Shown here: in pieces, positions 1 through 8,182 of the stretch
Position numbering within the stretch: the first letter of the stretch is position 1
Layout: every line of letters starts with the position of its first letter
Source of the DNA: Paracoccus chinensis
Lineage (GTDB): Bacteria; Pseudomonadota; Alphaproteobacteria; Rhodobacterales; Rhodobacteraceae
DNA: 34,578 nucleotides
Reading direction: 5' to 3'
NCBI RefSeq assembly: GCF_900102885.1
Contig: NZ_FNGE01000021.1
Location: 1-34,578, forward strand
Program-made: the position numbers and the translations under genes
Notes under the pieces: generated by a model
Database searches by the model: none
What the model saw: only the letters and a program-made list of their open reading frames with translations
What the model was told of the DNA's origin: nothing

Positions 1-581
1 AAGCCCTTCAGGGGATGGGGATTGATGAAGGTGACATTCTCGCGCGTCGTCGAGGTCTCGTAGTTCTCGCGCCGGACTAAAGGATAGACAACTTCGGCAC
101 GTACGTTGGAACGATCATGGAAATGATTGGCCGTGAACCGGGAGTTGGCTACATAGAAAACGTCCTGCAGATCTCGCAGATCACCGCCTAGATCCTCAGC
201 TTCGACGTTGTGCAAGTAGATACCGACGCGAGCGGAGGAACCTGAACTCGCAAGCGATTTCGCAATTCTGACTGGAAAGCCAGATTGCAACATGACAACA
301 TCAGGGTGAGTTCGCCGCACTAAGTCACCGACAGCCTCCCAAGCGAACCAAGCGCGATGAACAGGATATCCAAGTCCATGATCCGTGACATGGGTTTGCC
401 CTTGCAACTTCAAGGCGATCCGGCTTTTTAAGCCAAGCCATCCTTTTCCAGTCAATCCTGAGAGCACGCTGACCTCATGCTCACGCTTCGCAAGCTCGAT
501 TGCCATGTCATGCATGCTAGACTGAGCGCCCCCAGCTATTTGGGGAATATAGGGATGTGCCGTAGCAAGCAGGATCTTCAT
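1..581 (-). CDS. Glycosyltransferase family 4, N-terminal part (cut by window edge)
   Basis: Partial gene reading leftwards off the window; 193 codons are visible from the ATG at 581. It begins MKILLATAHPYIPQIAGGAQ, the glycine-rich opening of GT-B fold glycosyltransferases (family GT4). Later it shows VVMLQSG, YLHNVEAEDLGGDL and YVANSRFTANHF, the last being the usual 'acceptor-domain to linker' signature. It ends at NPHPLKG, where the nucleotide-sugar-binding C-terminal domain normally begins, so about half the protein is missing. Expected role: cytoplasmic transfer of a sugar from an NDP-sugar in polysaccharide assembly. Its base composition looks less GC-rich than the EPS genes at 12.5-33 kb, which may point to a different origin. 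The frame is open throughout; function beyond family is inferred. Confidence 0.85.
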   Translation of the reverse strand, partial: MKILLATAHPYIPQIAGGAQSSMHDMAIELAKREHEVSVLSGLTGKGWLGLKSRIALKLQGQTHVTDHGLGYPVHRAWFAWEAVGDLVRRTHPDVVMLQSGFPVRIAKSLASSGSSARVGIYLHNVEAEDLGGDLRDLQDVFYVANSRFTANHFHDRSNVRAEVVYPLVRRENYETSTTRENVTFINPHPLKG

Positions 582-723
582 GCGGGCCTCTGGGGAACGG
601 AGCCGGTCGATCACGCGCAAAGCCGGGACAGCGGCGCGCATCCGCCTGGTTCTACGCAACCGGCTCGTGAAGGACAAACCGTTCGTCCTGCGCGGCAATC
701 GAGAGCGCCAACACCCCCATGGG

Positions 724-1314
724 TCAGGTCGCTCGGGATAACAGGGACTGTCGCTTGAGCGTCCTATAGACGGTTGGTCGTGACACTGAGAACAGCTCGG
801 CTAGGTCGCTGATGCTGTAGTCCCCTGTGTCGTGCATGCGGCGCAGTTCCTTCTGCTGTCGGTCGGAGAGCTTGGGCTGCTTGCCCCGCAGGCGGCCACG
901 CGCGCGGGCCAGGGCCATGCCCTCGCGGGTGCGCAGGCGGATCAGGTCGGCCTCGAACTCGGCGAATGTGGCGAGGATGTTGAAGAACATCCGGCCCATG
1001 GGATCATGCGGGTCGTGGACGCTGGACCCGAGCTGCAGCCTCACCCCGCGAGCAAGAAGCTGGTCGGCGATGGCACGGGCGTCAGGGACCGAGCGGGCGA
1101 GGCGATCGAGCTTGGGGACCACAAGCGTGTCCCCTGCCCTGACCGCCGCCAGCGCCTGGTCGAGGCCGGGCCGGGCGCGGCTGGTCCCCGACAGACCGTG
1201 GTCGACATAGACACGGTCGGGGGCGACCCCCAGGGCCTCGAGCGCTGCTCGTTGCGCGGCGAGGTCCTGCTTGTCAGTCGAACAGCGGGCATAGCCGATG
1301 AAGGCGCTGGCCAT
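724..1314 (-). CDS. Serine recombinase / resolvase (Tn3-type)
   Basis: 196-residue site-specific recombinase of the resolvase/invertase family. The catalytic domain opens with IGYARCSTDKQDL (nucleophile Ser12, Arg10). It is followed by VVPKLDRLARS around residues 66-75 and the dimer-helix region FNILATFAEFEADLIRLRTREG (111-132, written here as the start of the long E helix). A C-terminal helix-turn-helix lies at about 166-190 (ISDLAELFSVSRPTVYRTL). Length is typical for a resolvase. The frame is open further upstream to 1494, but homology begins at the Met at 1314, with GGAGG about 13 nt upstream. On a plasmid such an enzyme usually resolves multimers or transposon cointegrates; no transposase partner or clear res site was recognised next to it. 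Confidence 0.9.
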   Translation of the reverse strand: MASAFIGYARCSTDKQDLAAQRAALEALGVAPDRVYVDHGLSGTSRARPGLDQALAAVRAGDTLVVPKLDRLARSVPDARAIADQLLARGVRLQLGSSVHDPHDPMGRMFFNILATFAEFEADLIRLRTREGMALARARGRLRGKQPKLSDRQQKELRRMHDTGDYSISDLAELFSVSRPTVYRTLKRQSLLSRAT

Positions 1315-1848
1315 ATTGTCCGCAAAGCCTCCCCCGAGTGAGACAATCATCGTACCAGCCATATGAGACAGGCTTTTGCCTGCAGTGGCAAGGGCGGCCG
1401 ACGCAGACCATGCTGTCCGCTGGACGATCCTCTTTCGGACAGACTGAGACCTGGCTGCGCGGAGCAGGATGGGGGTCCCTCGGGCCTTTCGCATGCTTAA
1501 GTTGAATGCTCGCGTGCATCACGCTGGGGCACTGACCGATTGGGTGGATGCATTATCTGCGGCCGCATCCAGAGCCATACTCCCAAGCCTCGTAATCAAT
1601 CGCTCCGATATTCAGCTGCAGGTTGTCATATCTTGGACGACTCAATCGATAATATATGGATCTGATATTTTTGCACGTTAGGATCTGTATAAAAGGACAG
1701 GGTGCCAAACAGCTCCAAGCCCTTTACGTGTTTGCTTCAGGACTTGGGTGATCGACTTTCTTTCTGTTAGTGCCTAAGAAATACCTTCTTAGATTACTCA
1801 ATTCTTCTTGCTGTAGTTGTGGTACGAGTATTGAGGATATTGCCCGCC
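1315..1848. other. Gene-free stretch with AT-rich segment
   Basis: About 530 bases without a convincing gene. Short open frames here lack family features and ribosome binding sites. The part 1580-1810 is clearly more AT-rich than its surroundings (for example around 1645-1700) and probably carries promoters for the Hint-domain gene to the right. No repeat or RNA gene was recognised. Confidence 0.4.
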
Positions 1849-2721
1849 ATGAAGATATCGGCTCGCCGCTTCGGTATTCTTTCATCAAGCAGTCTTGTTT
1901 CTGCAACTCTGGGTAAAATCTTCATCCCGGGCCGAGGTTTTCTCGACAAGACTGTCTCGGCCGCGGCCGCAGTCCGATCCGCGGTTTGCTTAGAGCACAG
2001 GCAAGCAACAAGAGTGCGCCAGCCTGCGGGGCTGGCAGCCGCGCTCTGGGGCGCCCTGTGGGGCGGGTCTGCGCTGGCGGGGGGCTATGTCGCACCCATC
2101 CTCGAACTGGCTCCCGCCGCACCCGTTGCGACGGCAGGCACTGCACCCAGCTGGTGGATGGCGCTTGTTCCGCTGTTTCTCATTGCCCTGGCCGGGCGTG
2201 CGGATCGGGGAGACAATGGACTGACCCCCTTGCCCGGGGATTACGGTGGACCCTGCTTCGGAGAAGACACCCTGATCCAGCTCGAGCGCGGCTGGGTACC
2301 TGTCCAGATGATCGAGGCCGGGGAACGGATCGTCACCTCCCGGGGCGCCCAGACAATTCTGGCGGTCGAGTCCTGGCGGCCCGTGGACTATCGCGACCGC
2401 CCCTTTGTTGTCGAAGGTGTGCGCCTGTCGCCCAACCACGGCGTTGCAGCCGGGGAGATCATTGTTCCCGCTTGCAGGCTGAGCACGGCTCGGTCGCCAA
2501 TCGATGGCGGCAGCTATTTCCACATCCTGGTTGCAGATCACAGCTGGCTGTTCGCGAAGGCCAAGGCCGAGGCGCCTGTCCTCCGGGCGGAAAGCCTTTG
2601 CATGACAGCGGACCTGAAGCTGGCCAGGAAGTTTCCTGACCTGGTGGATCGCCATGCTGCCGATCCGGTTGCTCCGGTCCGTGTGGGTCTCAAGGACAGC
2701 GCCATGCGGACTGCGGCGTGA
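1849..2721 (+). CDS. Hint-domain protein
   Basis: 290-residue protein containing a Hint (Hedgehog/intein-type) domain from about residue 136: PCFGEDTLIQLERGWVPVQM, then AGERIVTSRGAQTILAVE and LSPNHGV. This matches the Cys-first block and the His-containing block of autoprocessing Hint domains common in Rhodobacterales secreted proteins. The N-terminal half is low in recognisable features: a basic start, an Ala/Gly-rich segment near residues 60-80 (ALWGALWGGSALAGG) and a hydrophobic helix near 102-116 (WWMALVPLFLIALAG). Start chosen at ATG 1849 with GAGGA upstream; a GTG at 1819 is an alternative. Whether it splices, cleaves or is merely a Hint-fold relic is unknown. There is no partner gene in an operon. 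Confidence 0.7.
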   Translation: MKISARRFGILSSSSLVSATLGKIFIPGRGFLDKTVSAAAAVRSAVCLEHRQATRVRQPAGLAAALWGALWGGSALAGGYVAPILELAPAAPVATAGTAPSWWMALVPLFLIALAGRADRGDNGLTPLPGDYGGPCFGEDTLIQLERGWVPVQMIEAGERIVTSRGAQTILAVESWRPVDYRDRPFVVEGVRLSPNHGVAAGEIIVPACRLSTARSPIDGGSYFHILVADHSWLFAKAKAEAPVLRAESLCMTADLKLARKFPDLVDRHAADPVAPVRVGLKDSAMRTAA

Positions 2722-3364
2722 CCAAGGCTGCATGCCGCTGGGGATGGCACGGGTCTGTTCCCTGAAAATGCGTCCTTCCTGAAGCAGGGTTTCGAGCCAG
2801 GGGGCTCTCCGGGCCTCCACAGGGGGTGCATCACGGACTGGCAGCTGCGGGAACTGTGATCGCAGGCGCAAGCGTCTGCCGGCGCGGCGCGGCATCTTGT
2901 GCGGACAGCCGGCCTTTTCATGCCGCGGGAGGGCTACGGAGAGGCCTTGCCTCACTCTGGTGCCTTGACACAGCTGCGCCTTGTCCCCTTGTCCCCTTGT
3001 CACGGTGTTGCCCCTCAGGGATGATCCGCTGATGCGTCACAGAGGTGGATGCTTGTCAGAGCACGGTGCTGTCACAACTGCACAGGGTTGCGTTGTCACA
3101 TCACAGCGCGGTCGGCCTGCTGCGCTGCCCTTCTGATGGAGTGAGGCTGAGCAGGCTTTCAGCTGTGCCTTTCTGGGATCCTGGTTCCCTGCCCGCTCGG
3201 GAGATGCCCGGTTGACGGGTGGGGAGAAAGGGCGAAGGATTGGTTGGCAGGAACTGCCGAATGTTTACAAACGCGATGCAGGATGCCCGTGGCGCGTCAG
3301 AACCTCCCCCTCTCCGAGCGCGACACGGCTCTCCGCCCGCTCTGGACGTTCCTCGAGGCCGGGC
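2722..3364. other. Gene-free region upstream of relaxase, candidate oriT
   Basis: About 640 bases with no supportable gene, immediately upstream of the relaxase, the usual place for an origin of transfer. It holds three tandem copies of CCTTGTCC (2979-3001), repeated (T)TGTCA motifs at about 2998, 3036, 3054, 3070 and 3094, and a small inverted repeat AGCAC-G-GTGCT (3060-3070). These are compatible with an oriT or relaxosome-binding region. No nick-site consensus was recognised, so the assignment is an inference from position. Confidence 0.35.
2979..3001. repeat. Tandem CCTTGTC(C) triplet
   Basis: Three head-to-tail copies of an 8-base unit (CCTTGTCC, CCTTGTCC, CCTTGTC followed by A). It lies in the gene-free region before the relaxase and may be a protein-binding array of the transfer origin. 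Confidence 0.6.
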
Positions 3365-5215
3365 ATGGCTGATCTTGCGGGCGATCTGATCGGGGAGATC
3401 CGCCTCGGCCGGGGCGGCGGCGGGCGGTTCCGGAACACGGAGTTCGGCAAGGCCGGCCGGGGCAAGGCCGGGGGATCGCTCTTCTCGGCGCGCGCGTGCA
3501 ACCTGTGGCGGGTGGCGCAGGGCTCGAACGCGGCCGTGCTGAAGAAGATCACCCGGGGCGGCACCCACACGGGCGCCCAACTGGCGGCGCAGCTCACCTA
3601 CCTCTTCCGGAAGTCCGAAGCCGTGTTCAGCCATGCGGCCGAGTGTGAGCTCGGAGCACGCACGCTGTCGGCCGAGCAGCGCAAGGAGCTGGTGCTGGAC
3701 TGGCAGGACGCCTGGAGGGGTGCGCCGAAGAACGGCCACACCACGCATCTGCTGCTGTCCTTCCCGGCCGACCTGTCTGGGCAAAAGGCGCTGCGGATCG
3801 CGGAGGAATGGGCCTTCGAGATGTTCCAGTCGGGCACGCATGTCGCGGACGAATGGGCCTATGTCGCGGCGCTGCATACCGACCGGGCGCACCCGCATGT
3901 CCACATCGTTCTGAACAATCGCGGGCTGCACGGCGACAGCTGGTTCTACATCGCCCGCGACCACGTGTTCTGCCTCGACATGATGAAGGAGCGCCTGGTC
4001 GGGATCGCGGCCGACATGGGGGTGGAGCTCGATGCCTCCTCGCGGCTCGAGCGCGGCATCCTGACCTATGGTCCGAGCCGCGCCGAGATCGAGGCGGCTG
4101 CCCGCGAGAAACGGCAGGTTCACGAGCGCAAGCTGCAGGGACAGGCGCTGGAGGACGGGCTCGCGGTCATCGAGCAGAGCGCTGCCACCCTGCGGATGCT
4201 GGCCTCGATCGCCTCGCTGTCCCGGCTCAAGGAGGTGGCGCTTCGCATGGAGCGCGCGGCCGGGATCCTGGAGACAGGCGGGGTCCTGACGCCCAAGGCC
4301 CTGGAGACCGGCGCCATGGACCTGGAGACAGCCGGGAGCCGGCAGGAGCTGGAGGGGGTGTTCACGGGCTGGCTTGAGCGGGCCGAGCGCCGGATTGCCA
4401 GGCTGGAGCCTGCAGAGCAGTGCGAGATGCGCCACGAGCTGGCCGAGATCACGACCGGGATCCTGCGCGATCTCGGAGATGTGCGCGGGGCCGAGCTGGT
4501 CCTGCGCGCGCCCCGCTCGGAGCTGTACCGGACCCAGGTGCTGGACGAGGAGATCCGGCGCGGCACGGTGACACGGGAGCTGACCGAGCACGCGGCGCAG
4601 GAGGTCAGATCCGCGGTGCTCACCGCCGCTGACGCCATCGGCCTCGACCGCGGCACGATGGAGGGCCGCCTCGCGCAGCCGGCCGCGAACGCCTGGCAGG
4701 AGCGGGAGTGGGTCCGGCAGGACCTTCAGGCCGTCTCGCAGGCGCGGGGTCTTGATCTCGACCGCGAGGCCGAGCGCCATGCCGCCGCCGAGCTGGTGGA
4801 CCGCTTCTACGCCACGGCCGCCCACGTGCTGAACAGGGCGCTCGAGATCGACCACAGCCATGAGAATGACCGTCTGACGCGGACGCTGGCATCCCTGGCC
4901 GCCGTTCACCGCCAGCACGGCCGGGTCGCGTTCGAGCATGAGGATCATGCCGAGCGCTTCGCCTCCGACCTCAAGGCGCGTTACGGCGAGACGGTGATGG
5001 CGCAGATCGCCGCCGGCGACGACCGCGCCCTGGCGCTCGATTTCCCCGAGGCCCGGCAGCGGCGCGCCATCGCAACAGCGCTTATCGCGGCCGCGGAGGC
5101 CCACGAAAGCCTCGGGCTGAGCACGCGGCAGGCGGAACTGGCCCGGGAACGGCTGAAGGAGCGCGACGAACCCAAGCATGAGCCGCGCCGCAAAGATCAT
5201 GATCTGGAAATGTAA
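3365..5215 (+). CDS. Relaxase / mobilisation nuclease
   Basis: 616-residue relaxase that would nick oriT and lead the transferred strand in conjugative mobilisation. The metal-binding three-histidine motif is seen as HTDRAHPHVHIVLNNRG (His171, His176, His178, His180). A catalytic Tyr candidate lies upstream in QLTYLFRKS (Tyr79), after the GGTHTGAQLAAQ segment typical of VirD2/MOBP-like enzymes. The C-terminal two thirds are long, charged and helical, without recognised domains. Start chosen at ATG 3365 (MADLAGDL) with GAGG six bases upstream; the frame is open to 3212, but that extension is Arg/Ser-rich and shows no family resemblance. No type IV secretion or coupling-protein genes are in the window, so the plasmid is probably mobilisable rather than self-transmissible, as far as seen. 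Confidence 0.88.
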   Translation: MADLAGDLIGEIRLGRGGGGRFRNTEFGKAGRGKAGGSLFSARACNLWRVAQGSNAAVLKKITRGGTHTGAQLAAQLTYLFRKSEAVFSHAAECELGARTLSAEQRKELVLDWQDAWRGAPKNGHTTHLLLSFPADLSGQKALRIAEEWAFEMFQSGTHVADEWAYVAALHTDRAHPHVHIVLNNRGLHGDSWFYIARDHVFCLDMMKERLVGIAADMGVELDASSRLERGILTYGPSRAEIEAAAREKRQVHERKLQGQALEDGLAVIEQSAATLRMLASIASLSRLKEVALRMERAAGILETGGVLTPKALETGAMDLETAGSRQELEGVFTGWLERAERRIARLEPAEQCEMRHELAEITTGILRDLGDVRGAELVLRAPRSELYRTQVLDEEIRRGTVTRELTEHAAQEVRSAVLTAADAIGLDRGTMEGRLAQPAANAWQEREWVRQDLQAVSQARGLDLDREAERHAAAELVDRFYATAAHVLNRALEIDHSHENDRLTRTLASLAAVHRQHGRVAFEHEDHAERFASDLKARYGETVMAQIAAGDDRALALDFPEARQRRAIATALIAAAEAHESLGLSTRQAELARERLKERDEPKHEPRRKDHDLEM

Positions 5216-5457
5216 GGGGGTCTTGGCGGACAAACTGAGTCCGGGCTGGTCTGCCCCCTGAAAAGTTCTCTAATCGCTCTGGTCAAGGTTTCTGTTTCAC
5301 GTCTGCGCGTCGCCGGGTTCAGGGTTCTCTCCGCAGTCGATGGTCATGGTCGCTGCATGCTGGCGTCAGATGGGGGATCGGCCGAAGTGGTCCTCGCGGT
5401 CACCTTTCCTGCGTCTCGTGGAAGCGCCGCCTTCAGAGGGCCGGCCTGATCCTGACC

Positions 5458-5478
5458 ATGCGTCCCGGCAGGACGCAT
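5458..5478. repeat. Stem-loop in IS110 non-coding end
   Basis: Perfect 8-base-pair hairpin ATGCGTCC-cggca-GGACGCAT, about 37 bases beyond the transposase stop codon on the minus strand. There is no T-run after it. It could be part of a structured RNA of the element or a weak terminator. Confidence 0.5.
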
Positions 5479-5514
5479 TCGTGAAGTCAGTCGGTCAATC
5501 GTGCTCCCCGGGTG

Positions 5515-6549
5515 TCATGCATCTGCCTCGCTCCAGCGGAACGGTGTGTTCGTCTTCCACATGGCATGGAGGATGACGGCCAGTTTGCGGGCAACGGCGA
5601 CGCGTGCCTTCTTGAAGCCGGATGCCCTGGCCAGCCTCATGCCCCACGCCTTCAACGTGCTGAAGCGCAGGTTGCGCGTCAGCAGGGTGGTGGCCGCCTC
5701 GTAGAGATGCGTTCGGGTCAGCTGATTGCCCTGCCGGGAGATGCGCCCGTTACGACTTGTCTCGCCGGACTCGTAACGGCGGGGTGTCAGGCCGAGATAG
5801 GCCCCTGCGCTTGATGAGCGCCTGAAGCGCGCCGCATCGTCGAAGACCGAAGCGACGGACAAGGCCGTGATCACGCCCACGCCGGGCGCGGTCATGAACA
5901 GGCGCACCACGGGCGTTTCCCGGGCAATGGCAGACAGGCGCCGGTCGAGCACCTTGATCTGGTCCAGGATCGAGGCCCGCGCCTTCATCAGCACCTCGGC
6001 AACCAGACGCATCTCGGGCGCGGCATCAAGCTCGCCCGAGATGATCTCGCCGGCGCACCTTGTGAAGCTGCCGACGCGTTTGCCAAACAGCACGCCAAAG
6101 GTGCGCAACAGCCCACGCAGTTCGTTCTCGATCTTGACGCGAATGCGCACCAGCGTCTCGCGTGACGTGAGAAGCGAGCGGATCTGGTAGTTGCTGCGGG
6201 TCTTGATGCGCACCTGCTTGAACCAGCCGGTGCGCACGATCTGGGCGAGGCCTGCGGCGTCGTTCCGGTCCGTCTTGACGGGGCGCATCTTCAAAGCGGC
6301 GTTCGCGTGACGCGCATCCAGGCAGATGATGGGCAGCTGCCGCTCGGCCAGCTCGTTCCACAGCCAGACCGCCATGGGGCCGGTTTCCATTCCCACCCGC
6401 ACCAGGCCAGGCGCTCCACGCGCCAGAAAGCCGGCGATCGCATCGGGGCAGGTCGGCAACTTCTTCTCGGCCTGGATGTGGCCTTCTTCGTCCACAACGC
6501 AGATCGCGGTCGTCTCCTGGGAGACATCAAGAGCAGCATAACAGGGCAT
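5515..6549 (-). CDS. IS110-family transposase
   Basis: 344-residue DEDD-type transposase. The RuvC-like N-terminal domain shows YAALDVSQETTAICVVDEEG (first Asp), VGMETGPMAVW (Glu) and PVKTDRNDAAGLAQIV (Asp pair). The C-terminal Transposase_20 part shows FMTAPGVGVITALSVAS and SSSAGAYLGLTPRRYESG, with the catalytic-serine region of IS110 enzymes, followed by GRISRQGNQLTR. Full length for the family. Start chosen at ATG 6549 with AAGGA nine bases upstream; ten further residues are possible. The enzyme moves its element by bridge-RNA-guided recombination without hydrolysis-type DDE chemistry (family knowledge). No damage was seen, so the copy may be active. Confidence 0.93.
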   Translation of the reverse strand: MPCYAALDVSQETTAICVVDEEGHIQAEKKLPTCPDAIAGFLARGAPGLVRVGMETGPMAVWLWNELAERQLPIICLDARHANAALKMRPVKTDRNDAAGLAQIVRTGWFKQVRIKTRSNYQIRSLLTSRETLVRIRVKIENELRGLLRTFGVLFGKRVGSFTRCAGEIISGELDAAPEMRLVAEVLMKARASILDQIKVLDRRLSAIARETPVVRLFMTAPGVGVITALSVASVFDDAARFRRSSSAGAYLGLTPRRYESGETSRNGRISRQGNQLTRTHLYEAATTLLTRNLRFSTLKAWGMRLARASGFKKARVAVARKLAVILHAMWKTNTPFRWSEADA

Positions 6550-6699
6550 TTCTGGCTTTCCTTCATCTGGTCGGCACAATGCCGATCGGTGGATGACCAG
6601 TGTGGGATGTGCCGATCTTGCCGACGAGAAGGTCCACCCGCGATTACGCTAAGTGGTCCTCCTTGAAGTAGGCTTTTGGGCCAGATGGAGGACAGAAGG

Positions 6700-6945
6700 A
6701 TGCCCCAGAAGAAGCACAAGCCCGAGGAGATCGTGGCCAAGCTCCGGCAGGTCGACGTGTTGGTGTCGCAGGGCCAGCCGGTGGCCGAGGCGGTGCGCTC
6801 GATCGGCGTGACCCAATTTACCTACTACCGGTGGCGCAAGGAGTTCGGCGGGCTGAAGAGCGACCAGGTCAAGCGGCTGAAGGATCTCGAGAAAGAGAAC
6901 GCGCGGCTGCGCAAGGCGGCGTCCGACCTGACGCTCGGGAGCTGA
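6700..6945 (+). pseudogene. IS3-family OrfA remnant
   Basis: 81 codons matching the start of an IS3-family OrfA: MPQKKHKPEEIVAKLRQVDV, then a helix-turn-helix (AVRSIGVTQFTYYRWRKEFG) and a leucine-zipper-like tail (RLKDLEKENARLRKAASDL). After TL the frame is broken: bases encoding LILREAASG follow in another frame and then similarity stops. No orfB is present. It is therefore a 5' fragment of an IS with a small deletion at the break and loss of the rest. The start has GGAGG eight bases upstream. Its left boundary coincides with the right-hand AAGTGGTCCTC repeat next to the IS110 element. Confidence 0.82.
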
Positions 6946-7089
6946 TCCTGCGTGAGGCCGCCTCGGGAACTACACGGCATTCGTGATAGGTCGCTGCGCA
7001 TAGAGAACGCAGCATTGCTGTTCTTCCAATGAAGGTGCGTTGCTGAAGGGAGGTCACAGGTTTTTTCTCGCCTCGCTAAGCAGTATGTA

Positions 7090-7102
7090 GTAATGTTGTT
7101 AC
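7090..7102. promoter_or_regulatory. Candidate operator of toxin-antitoxin operon
   Basis: Inverted repeat GTAA-tgttg-TTAC in an AT-rich segment 24 bases before the antitoxin GTG start. Phd-type antitoxins usually bind short palindromes overlapping their own promoter, so this is a reasonable operator candidate, but the arms are only four bases. Confidence 0.3.
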
Positions 7103-7125
7103 ACTATCCTGCCTCGGAGGATGCT

Positions 7126-7380
7126 GTGGCCATCACCACCCTTTCCAGCCGTGAGCTCAACCAGGACATCGGGCGCGCCAAGAAGGCCGCCCTGCAGGGC
7201 CCTGTGGTTATCACGGATCGTGGCCGCCCCGCTTATGTCCTGCTGACCTTTGCACAGTACCAGCGGCTCACTGGCCAGCAGCGCAGCTTGGCCGAGGCGC
7301 TGGCAATGCCGGGGCTGAGCGACATTCCCCTTGAGCCGCCAAGGGTCGGTATCAGCAGCCGGATTCCGGACCTGTCCTGA
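7126..7380 (+). CDS. Type II antitoxin, Phd/YefM family
   Basis: 84-residue antitoxin. It begins (GTG)AITTLSSRELNQDIGRAKKAA and continues GPVVITDRGRPAYVLLTFAQYQRL, the DNA-binding Phd/YefM fold, followed by a flexible C-terminal segment that would wrap the toxin (LSDIPLEPPRVGI). The GTG at 7126 is preferred because GGAGG lies five bases upstream and homologues begin at this point; an in-frame ATG at 7093 would add eleven unrelated residues. It overlaps the toxin start by one base (TGATG), indicating translational coupling. It should neutralise the PIN toxin and repress the operon, and on this plasmid would act in maintenance. Confidence 0.9.
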   Translation: MAITTLSSRELNQDIGRAKKAALQGPVVITDRGRPAYVLLTFAQYQRLTGQQRSLAEALAMPGLSDIPLEPPRVGISSRIPDLS

Positions 7381-7802
7381 TGCTCCTGCTCGACACCAAT
7401 GTCGTTTCCGAGCTGCGCAAGGTCGGGGATGGCCGGGCGGATCCCGGTGTCATGGCATGGCTGGCAGGAACCGATGCCAGTAGCTGCTATGTCTCGGCCC
7501 TGACCCTCATGGAACTCGAGATCGGAATCCTGCGCGTCGAGCGGCGTGACCCTGCGCAGGGCAACCTGCTGCGCCGCTGGATGGAGAGCCGGGTCAGGCC
7601 CGAGTTCGCCGAACGCACCCTGCCTGTCGACACAATCGTTGCGCTGCGCTGTGCGCGCCTCCACGTGCCGGACCCACGGGCCGAACGGGAGGCGCTGATT
7701 GCCGCAACAGCCCTTGTCCACGGCATGAGAGTGGTGACCCGAAACGTTGCCGATTTCGCGGCTACAGGCGTTCCGCTTCTGAACCCCTGGACAGCATCCT
7801 GA
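7380..7802 (+). CDS. Type II toxin, PIN-domain (VapC/FitB-like) ribonuclease
   Basis: 140-residue PIN-domain endoribonuclease. It opens MLLLDTNVVSELRK (Asp5), has LTLMELEIGIL (Glu45), and ends with AEREALIAATALVHGMRVVTRNVADF (Glu104, Asp125), the acidic active-site set that binds Mg2+/Mn2+. The third acidic position is Glu where many FitB-like toxins have Asp (DALIAA), a conservative change. The ATG overlaps the antitoxin stop codon. Probable substrate is tRNA or another RNA as in VapC toxins (family knowledge, not shown here). Full length and undamaged. Confidence 0.92.
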   Translation: MLLLDTNVVSELRKVGDGRADPGVMAWLAGTDASSCYVSALTLMELEIGILRVERRDPAQGNLLRRWMESRVRPEFAERTLPVDTIVALRCARLHVPDPRAEREALIAATALVHGMRVVTRNVADFAATGVPLLNPWTAS

Positions 7803-7895
7803 CTGTGGGCGCAGCAGTCCTGCAGGCAGGTTCCGCAGTCCACGCCCGTGGCAATCCCGTGCAAAGCTGGGCCGGACGTGCCGGGGTTACTGCCC

Positions 7896-8069
7896 TTAGG
7901 AGGTTCTGTCCATGAGCTTTTCATAAAGGGGACGGTAGGTCTGGTTGTGCTGATAGGCGCTCAGGGCTTTCACGATCAGCGCCCATTCCTGGACCGTGAG
8001 ATGCAAGCCTGCCGGAGGGCTGCGGAAGGTAAAGGAAGGCAGGTTCATCTGTGTCTGGCGAGAGGTCAA
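7896..8069 (-). CDS. Small hypothetical protein
   Basis: Short open frame of 57 codons from a TTG at 8069 (GGAGG five bases upstream) or 50 codons from the ATG at 8048. The C-terminal part, AGLHLTVQEWALIVKALSAY followed by QHNQTYRPLYEKLMDRTS, reads like a compact amphipathic helical protein with good codon usage. It converges on the toxin gene. I do not recognise a family; small proteins of this style occur on alphaproteobacterial plasmids. No function is proposed. Confidence 0.45.
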   Translation of the reverse strand: MTSRQTQMNLPSFTFRSPPAGLHLTVQEWALIVKALSAYQHNQTYRPLYEKLMDRTS

Positions 8070-8182
8070 TTCATCCTCCGGTATACTGGTACAAGGGGCC
8101 TGAAGCGGCCAAAATCATCAACTATGCAGAGATTATATCGAGATTCTTTCTCCGTTTAGTTGTCTAAAAGGTTAATTCGTCC

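Larger units (their letters stand above)
5396..6650 (-). mobile_element. IS110-family insertion sequence (approximate limits)
   Basis: Element defined by the transposase at 5515-6549. The limits are tentative: an 11-base direct repeat AAGTGGTCCTC occurs at 5385-5395 and again at 6651-6661, about 1.26 kb apart, a normal IS110 length, and would mark the two junctions. IS110 elements lack terminal inverted repeats and usually do not make classic target duplications, so the repeat may instead reflect shared target/donor core sequence. Roughly 120 bases of non-coding DNA follow the transposase stop and about 100 precede its start; one of these would encode the bridge RNA known for this family. Confidence 0.5.

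Noticed and set aside
1990..3003. 337-codon minus-strand frame opposite the Hint-domain gene
   Set aside because: No family features and no start signal; antisense to a recognisable domain.
2979..3104. Repeats considered as a CRISPR array
   Set aside because: Units are 5-8 bases without regular spacers or cas genes.
3101..5233. 710-codon open frame on the minus strand opposite the relaxase
   Set aside because: Composition is Arg/Leu/Pro/Gly-rich with no motifs; it mirrors the codon pattern of the relaxase, which has clear catalytic histidines.
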